Assembly: GCA_918807975.1 (NCBI GenBank) | Contig: OU964924.1 | Coordinates: 9,560,501-9,624,500, forward strand | Direction of reading: 5' to 3' | Source of the DNA: Aplidium turbinatum | Lineage: Eukaryota; Chordata; Ascidiacea; Aplousobranchia; Polyclinidae | DNA length: 64,000 nucleotides | In this document: positions 58,312 through 64,000 of the stretch, piece by piece | Numbering within the stretch: the stretch's first letter is position 1 | Layout: each line of letters opens with the position of its first letter | Made by a program: the position numbers and the translations under genes | The notes under the pieces: model-generated | Told to the model about the DNA's origin: nothing | Database searches by the model: none | Seen by the model: the letters and a program-made list of their open reading frames with translations, nothing else

Positions 58312-58891
58312 CAAAATGCCTTACAAAGTGCTAGCTGGAATGGAATGGGCGAGCAAGCGGTTAAGTCGTGATTTTCTATATTCTTCAGCGGACGATGACT
58401 TTTTAATCAACATGAGTATGCTCGTGGACAGCGTTACGGGTATCGTTAAAAAATCTAAAGAAAGTGGAAGCAATTCTTCTAATATCACCGACTACAGATA
58501 CAATATTCCTATTATGTGCATGTTTATAAAAGGTGCCACAGAAAAGCCTATGCGAATCCAAGGATATAAATGGTATGTTTCTTACCGTGAGTACAGAAGT
58601 GAATATTACCCCCCGTATTGCCACGGCGGAATGTATGTTATGTCCATGCCAATAGCGACAAATCTTTGGGAAGAATCTAGAACAGCCCCGATGCTAAGGC
58701 TAGATGATGTTTGGATAACTGGAATATTACGAAAAAGGATGAATTTTTCAGACAGTTTAATTTATGAAATGCCTGATTTGACAAGGCACTTCGGCACTGT
58801 AAGTGATACGATAAGAAACAGAATGAACAAAGAATGGCTAAAAATGGAAGCAACTTTTGAAAATGACACAATTTGCAGATGTATGTTATAG
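58312..58891 (+). CDS. Beta-1,3-galactosyltransferase-like (GT31), terminal exon
   Basis: The acceptor TATATACTTTCAG ends at 58311. The first base completes the Asp codon begun in the exon at 46824-47049. The 192 codons plus stop read KMPYKVLAGMEWASKRL, then FLYSSADDDFLINMSMLVDS with the DDD motif that binds the UDP-sugar metal ion (about 58390), KWYVSYREYRSEYYPPYCHG (usual KWYVSxxEYxxxxYPPYCSG), GMYVMSMPIATNLWE, and RLDDVWITGILRKRM, the counterpart of the EDVFVG catalytic acid motif. N-glycosylation sequons occur in SNSSNITDY, MNFSDS and ENDTIC. The stop is TAG at 58889-58891. The frame open upstream from 58289 is intron. All expected catalytic motifs are present, so the enzyme is probably functional. 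The precise donor and acceptor sugars cannot be told. Confidence 0.92.
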
Positions 58892-59085
58892 CAACGTTGT
58901 CTTTTAAAGTAATTGTCTGACCGAACATGCAGCACATGTAAGGCTACAATGCTCTCAACACTATACACTTTTGCGTGCAATATGTTCGTCACCAAAATAC
59001 TTTCTTTAGACTACACAAGTACACATTGTGAACACATAAAAATTCAGATTTTGTGTGTGAGGAAACGTTAAAAAGATTTTGATTC

Positions 59086-59960
59086 CAGTGGTTTTCAAAA
59101 GCATTGTTACCCTCAAAAGTCAGTGGAAGTGTTCTTTGGGTTCACAAAACTTTCGAATTTACAACATAATATTTCATTTAAAATGACTTGCGGATATACC
59201 TTGCTTCCTTGCTGTTCTATTTTTAAATATGGACTTGTATTAGTTGCAAATCGCATTGTGATGTGACATAGATGGCCTAAAGTTCATCTTGATACATTTA
59301 ATTCAAGAACGCAGCTGCAGTTAGTCAGAACTTTCGTTTGACTTGACCGTGCATTGTACCAAATTTGTTACATGCGCCGTTTTCAAGTTCCGTCCAGAAG
59401 AAAACCAACCAATACGCGTACACGGAGATCCACGATTCTGTTGGATGGACATGGTGACACAAATTGTCACAGACCTTTGCATGATCGTTTCCATAGCAAA
59501 GGAACTTGCCCAGTATTATCTTTCCTCGAAGTTATCACATTGACACGCTCTGATACACTGGTCGCAGTAGAGGCACTTGGCGATGACTTACAGTACACGT
59601 AAGCAATATGGCTAGATCTAAAAAGGAATAAAAAACTTATCGTGGTGGTGAGACATGCCATTGAAAAAACGTAATGCACTTTACGCTATCTTACATATTA
59701 TAAGCTTACTGTAACAATGCTTAGAATTGGCACCATGAATTGCCGAATTGAAAAAAAGTCAAGTAAGACGTTGTCATTGAAAGAAATAACCTACATTGAA
59801 CAATGAAAAATTCATGTTTGCGATTTGAGCTTTGTACGCGTAATGTTTTGCACTGCAACATATTTGGTACTTAGTTTAAGAAAAATATACAAACGTCCAC
59901 CATCGGGCTACTTTGACAGCAAAAAAGGCTTCCTCTGACGAAAAGGGTCGAAAACCACTG
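59086..59960. mobile_element. Possible hAT-like element, decayed
   Basis: CAGTGGTTTTCAAAAGC at 59086 and GGTCGAAAACCACTG ending at 59960 share an 11-bp inverted terminus of the hAT type. The flanks TTTGATTC and GTTTGAAA are only weakly alike, so the pairing of these two ends may be accidental. Confidence 0.4.
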
Positions 59961-60007
59961 GTTTGAAATATAACACATATGCACGAAAAGTGATTTATGA
60001 TATTGCG

Positions 60008-60560
60008 CAGCAGGGCTTCCCGAACTATGGGTCGTGACCCCAAACTGGATGGTAAATCATAACTTTAAGGCCTCCAAACAAATTAAACGTAGGCCTACAG
60101 TGGGTAGTTTACACAGTAAACGGCCCACCAAGAAGTCGCATAAAAAGTATTTTCTGAAATAGAGTTGCACAAGAAAATAATTTAAGAAGCCCTACCATGT
60201 TTAGAACATTTTTGTACAAAAAATTGATCTGAGCTTCACCTATTACAATGTATTGGAGAAAGGTGTGCAATCTCTATCTCTCTATGGTCTATGATTTCAT
60301 GCTGTAAATTAAAAAGTGTTTTTAATGCAATGAATCGTGTCTATTTAAATTATTGTATTCACGTGATATTTATTTATTGATTTTATCTTTACTTCTCATT
60401 AACATGTTGTAGGAAAAATATTGCCACCTATCACTGTAGGAATGAGCCGATGCTTACAAACTACACCTAAAATGTAAAAATATTGCTTTTTTTTCATTTG
60501 CAAGTTTGTATGATTCAAATTGGTTGCGAAAAGACAGTGGGTTACGAAATGCCGGAGAGA
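60008..60560. mobile_element. Possible hAT fragment, left end only
   Basis: CAGGGCTTCCCGAACTATGG followed by GTCGTGACCCC resembles Charlie-type hAT ends. A later patch GGTTGCGAAAAGACAGTGGG near 60520 resembles the other subterminal region, but no intact right terminus is seen. Confidence 0.35.
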
Positions 60561-61161
60561 TAACATGCTGGCTTAATTCTACCTGATATAATTAAGATAC
60601 AGTATAGGTTAATTTAATTAGTAATTATGATAGCTAGCTATCACTTCACTCAGGGCACTTCACTGTAGTACAACGAAAGCTTACTATGCTGCAAACGTGT
60701 GTCCATAGGTGTAGTCTAGCCTACTTATATTTTCAGTTTACGAAATAAACTAAAAATTTTTAGTCGAAATAAAAAAAACTACAGTATTGATTTTTGTTTT
60801 GAATATTCCTGAACAATATGCCATTTTAAACTCTTCCATTTAAACTTTTCTGCGTTTACCACTGCTTAACTAAGTAACAATAGAGAATTGGGTATGGAGA
60901 ATATGACATATAAAAACGCATGATGGATTTTACAAGAGTGTTACTTCCATTTTGGTCTCAACCAGTCGAAAGTGAATGTTTTTCAGAAATAGCTGCCAAT
61001 TAATATTTATAAAATAAAGTATTTTTTATGAATATCTGAGCATTTTACGCCACACAAATAACATGAAACGAGGAATTTTTGCTTTTTGTTAATGGTATCC
61101 AGTACGACCCTAAATGTATTGTCTTCCATCGTTTCATTTTTTGTGATGCTTCAGTAACGCA

Positions 61162-61216
61162 CATTGACGTAAGAAGACGTCATTAACGCTCATTGACGTA
61201 AGAAGACGTCATTAAC
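61162..61216. repeat. Tandem duplication with CRE-like TGACGTAA/GACGTCAT motifs
   Basis: A 29-bp unit CATTGACGTAAGAAGACGTC plus ATTAACG(CT) occurs twice (61162 and 61191), followed by a third partial ATTGATGTCATTTTC. Each unit holds TGACGTAA and GACGTCAT, close to the CREB/ATF site TGACGTCA. About 2.3 kb downstream of the GT31 stop. It could be a regulatory cluster or a chance microduplication. Confidence 0.8.
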
Positions 61217-62890
61217 ATTGATGTCATTTTCAACATCTGCTTACATGTTAATTACATTCACTGATCTGCTGTCGCACCCTAATTATTTTAACCCAGTATC
61301 AAGTAAGTTGATTAACGATTGCTTGTTTTTAAAAAGGGACACATTTTGATGAAACTTCCCAAAAACAACTGTCAAACGTCTACGTAAACCAATGGGACGA
61401 GGTTAAAATAGTATTATTTTTTGATTTGGTGTAGTATTTTTCTTGAAGTGTTTTTGTATTCCGTTTACAAACGTTGTCTGCAATTTTTCGAAATATGTGT
61501 TCTAACGGTGTTGCTATACAAGCATAGAAGTCATGTAGACTATTCTCTCTTTTTTTTTTGTGCAATGTGCCATATTATGTAAAAACATTCTGCATTGCAT
61601 TTTATTGGTCTCTAAAAGTAGTGCAAACAGCATAAAAATGTTGTCAGACGTTCTTCGAATGTCTAACTTACATACTATAGGCTATTAAAGACCATGCAGT
61701 CTAAGTTTATCAAATATTGCATTAACTCTTGACACCTAAGAATTAAAAAAAAAACTAAAATTCGTCTGCCAGGCGTAGGCCTATTGAGTGTCAAATGCTG
61801 ATGCAATATTTTATAAACCTGATAGTTATTACTATTAGATAGATTCCTGTAAGAAAATTAAGAAACATCATGGTGTTTATAATTTTAGAAAAGTTAGCTT
61901 TCAAATAAATTTGTAACTGATTGTTTTATGAATTTTTGGGTTGCCGTTGGGTGTTTTTAAATGGATAAACTTTGAGCTAACCTTAAAAAGAAAAAAAAGT
62001 GAAGAACGTCGGGCTACACTTCTGTGTTGCTTACTTCAGTGTTGTCGGGCGCAGGACTCTGTTCCAAATTTGAAAAAAAATTAAGGTTGTTGGGGACAAG
62101 AAATTGTAATTCTTGAATTTTCGAAGTTCCTGGCAAGAAGGGTGAGAAAGGAAAACTTTGGTCTGAAACCTTGAAGCACCTGCGTTTGATTGGGTGAACA
62201 GCTTTCCTCATTTTCTTTTTAGAAACGATCTGCAATGTAGTAAGACACATGAAGGAGAAAGCTTTTAAGAAATGTTTAAAGTTGCACTGAAGAAATTTAT
62301 TTTACAGCGTCTGGCAACATAGTCTCATCGTACTCTTGGCAGAGAGTTAAACTATCGAAAAATTTTTAAATCCCTGAAAATTATTGCCATACTGTAGTTT
62401 CATTTTGATCAAGCAGTTTGGTATACCGCATTTCTTAAAAAAACGCATGTAGACAAAATTGTTGACACTCCTGATTTGTACCTGGCCTACTTTCATTTGA
62501 CTGATTATATTCAATTTTCAATTGTGTATGTAGGCTACAGTATTTTGTATTAAACGTACTTCAAAAATCTGTGGTAACAGACAAGCTACATCTTTACGTG
62601 GTCTGTGCCACTATATTTTTTGAAATATTGCACATGGTATAACTTTCGTACTGTGATCACTTTACGTTGCCACTTTTATACAACGTCATAATGTGCTAAT
62701 CATGCATTGGTAGTTTTTATTTTTGCAAAACCACTAAAATCCATTAATGGTGTGTGATGAGAAGAATGAGTTAAGAAAGATCGGAAAAGATGTGACTTTG
62801 TACGATAGAACTGCACTTAAAGTCAGGGCCGTTGAGAGGGTAATTTAGACTCGGCAACAATAAAATACTTCTACCACAAATTAAGACACT
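61217..62890. other. No recognised gene
   Basis: AT-rich DNA; frames at 61380-61565 and 62014-62250 (minus) are not recognisable. Confidence 0.4.
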
Positions 62891-63181
62891 TGGTTGATTT
62901 TGAATCTTTATCCTCGGATTGACAAAGCCTCGATAGGTTATTCCTGGTAGTTTCGCATACTTGTAGACTGTAGAGGCTCTTGACAGGGCCGGTTACCGAG
63001 ATTGACAGAGTGAAGTTTTCCGATTGTTGAAGTGTTGTTGACGGGAAATTATTCCATCCATTAGTAGCCGCTGATTGGAGAGCAGTCCTGAAATGCGTTG
63101 CTTAAGCGCACACCCCCGAGAGTCGAACTTGCGCCGCGTGATCTTGAGCCGAGCGCGAAACCGCTGAGCTAACGGGGCGGA
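62891..63181 (-). repeat. SINE family A, full-length copy
   Basis: Minus strand: CCGCCCCGTTAGCTCAGCGG (box A region), a variable loop, AGTTCGACTCTCGGG (box B), the shared body with CTAATGGATGGAATAATTTC, then GGATAAAGATTCAAAATCAA at the 3' end. It is the most tRNA-like head of the three copies. A short extra copy of the box A end (GAGCTAACGGG) follows at 63184. Confidence 0.82.
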
Positions 63182-63189
63182 CTGAGCTA

Positions 63190-64000
63190 ACGGGTTTTAT
63201 AACGCAGGACAGTTTTATAACGCAGGGGTACTGAAGGTTGGTTTGGTGGGTTGGTTTTGAATCTTTACCGTGTACTTCTCAGAAAAAAGCACTATATTCA
63301 ACAAAAACTAGGCAGTTTCTTTAAATTCCATGCCACTTGGAAAGGTTATCGGCCTCTAAAATCATTCCGGGTATAAAAGTACCCTCTGGACACTCCCTGT
63401 CAACCTTACTGCACACAGTGCTACATTAATCAACATTCGCTGCCAAAGAGAACCGTGCGCATAAGCAGAAGTTGCTTTTATGCCAAAGAAAACCAACTGT
63501 GAAAAAAGAGAACAACGGCTATCGTATCGTATGATATAAATAGGGCGATTTTTTGTCACTAAAGTTACTTTTTTTTGGTTGCACCAATTAACAAAAGTAG
63601 GCTAATGCAAAAAAAAAATTCATGGTAGTGGGGTCAACAGAAGTTATAAAGTTACTAAAAGTCACTTTTTGTGCTTTTAGGTTACTTTTCATTTGTTAGG
63701 TCACTTTATTTTGCATACTTTTTTGCCTAATTCCCCTACCGTATTTATTTATCTTTCATTGCTACCGGAGAGATGAATTTAGATTCTATGTAATGCCAAG
63801 ACTTTCAATATATCTTCTACTAGGCTATGATTCGGATTTTAGGCTTGCACAAGCCCATGCTTGTTCATATCGCGTGTATTCCCAAAGTTTCATAAACGTT
63901 AGTATTTTTTTCGATTAAACAAACCGTGTTAACCATATTTAGCCACTTGTTTTCCCTGCTACAGCTGAAGTGTTTGATTGACAAAAACTTAGAGAATGTA
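63190..64000. other. No recognised gene
   Basis: AT-rich DNA with CACTTTTTGTGCTTTTAGG-like repeats near 63660-63710. A partial SINE-tail word GGTTGGTTTTGAATCTTTAC at 63253 repeats the 3' end of family A. Confidence 0.4.

Larger units (their letters stand above)
58892..61161. other. 3' flank of the GT31 gene, no further gene confirmed
   Basis: Probable 3' UTR followed by AT-rich DNA. Two overlapping frames at 59343-59602 are open for 66 and 82 codons in a GC-richer patch ending at a potential donor (ACGTAAGC near 59598), but neither has a family I know. Old hAT-like ends are listed separately. Confidence 0.4.

Noticed and set aside
63100-63181. Possible tRNA gene
   Set aside because: Same reason: it is the head of SINE family A.
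1-64000. LTR retroelements, Polintons or other virus-like copies
   Set aside because: I found no long terminal direct repeats, capsid, protease, integrase or envelope-like blocks; the reverse transcriptase pieces are all non-LTR.

Overview
This is a eukaryotic, AT-rich, gene-poor window: long introns, strong polypyrimidine/AG acceptors and a dense layer of transposable elements. The best-recognised host gene is a glycosyltransferase family 31 (beta-1,3-galactosyltransferase-like) gene. The mobile elements (hAT, Academ-like, unassigned TIR transposons common in aquatic invertebrates, LINEs with an APE-type endonuclease, tRNA-derived SINEs) and a possible spliced-leader acceptor suggest a marine invertebrate. 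A tunicate is my best guess, but the sequence alone does not prove it. I see no LTR retroelement, no prokaryotic operon and no CRISPR.

Layout. 1-3 kb: a small two-exon gene (134 aa, unknown family) on +. 3-12 kb: mostly unrecognised AT-rich DNA with a LINE fragment, a tandem duplication and a cluster of hammerhead-ribozyme-like motifs (9.9-10.3 kb). 12.3-13.5 kb: a GC-rich LINE 3' end. 17-24 kb: hAT pieces, a LINE fragment and two SINEs. 28.8-32.0 kb: TIR transposon E1 with an 8-bp target duplication. 33.2-39.6 kb: TIR transposon E3, interrupted by a hAT that itself holds a second hAT and a second copy of the GC-rich LINE, plus a MITE. 42.1-45.6 kb: an Academ-like transposon (E4) with an XPG-type nuclease remnant and other insertions. 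46.8-58.9 kb: two exons of the GT31 gene, separated by an 11.3-kb intron that holds a transposase fossil, TIR transposon E2 and a hAT. 59-64 kb: intergenic DNA with decayed hAT ends, a tandem repeat rich in CRE-like motifs and a third SINE.

Most coding-like sequence comes from selfish elements, nearly all broken. Only the 134-aa gene and the GT31 gene look like host genes. The most interesting signals are: (1) E1 and E2, divergent elements that share the terminus TAGGGTG, insert into the palindrome TGTACA and encode distantly similar proteins; (2) several hammerhead-like cores, one pair in a large palindrome; (3) the nested E3 locus.
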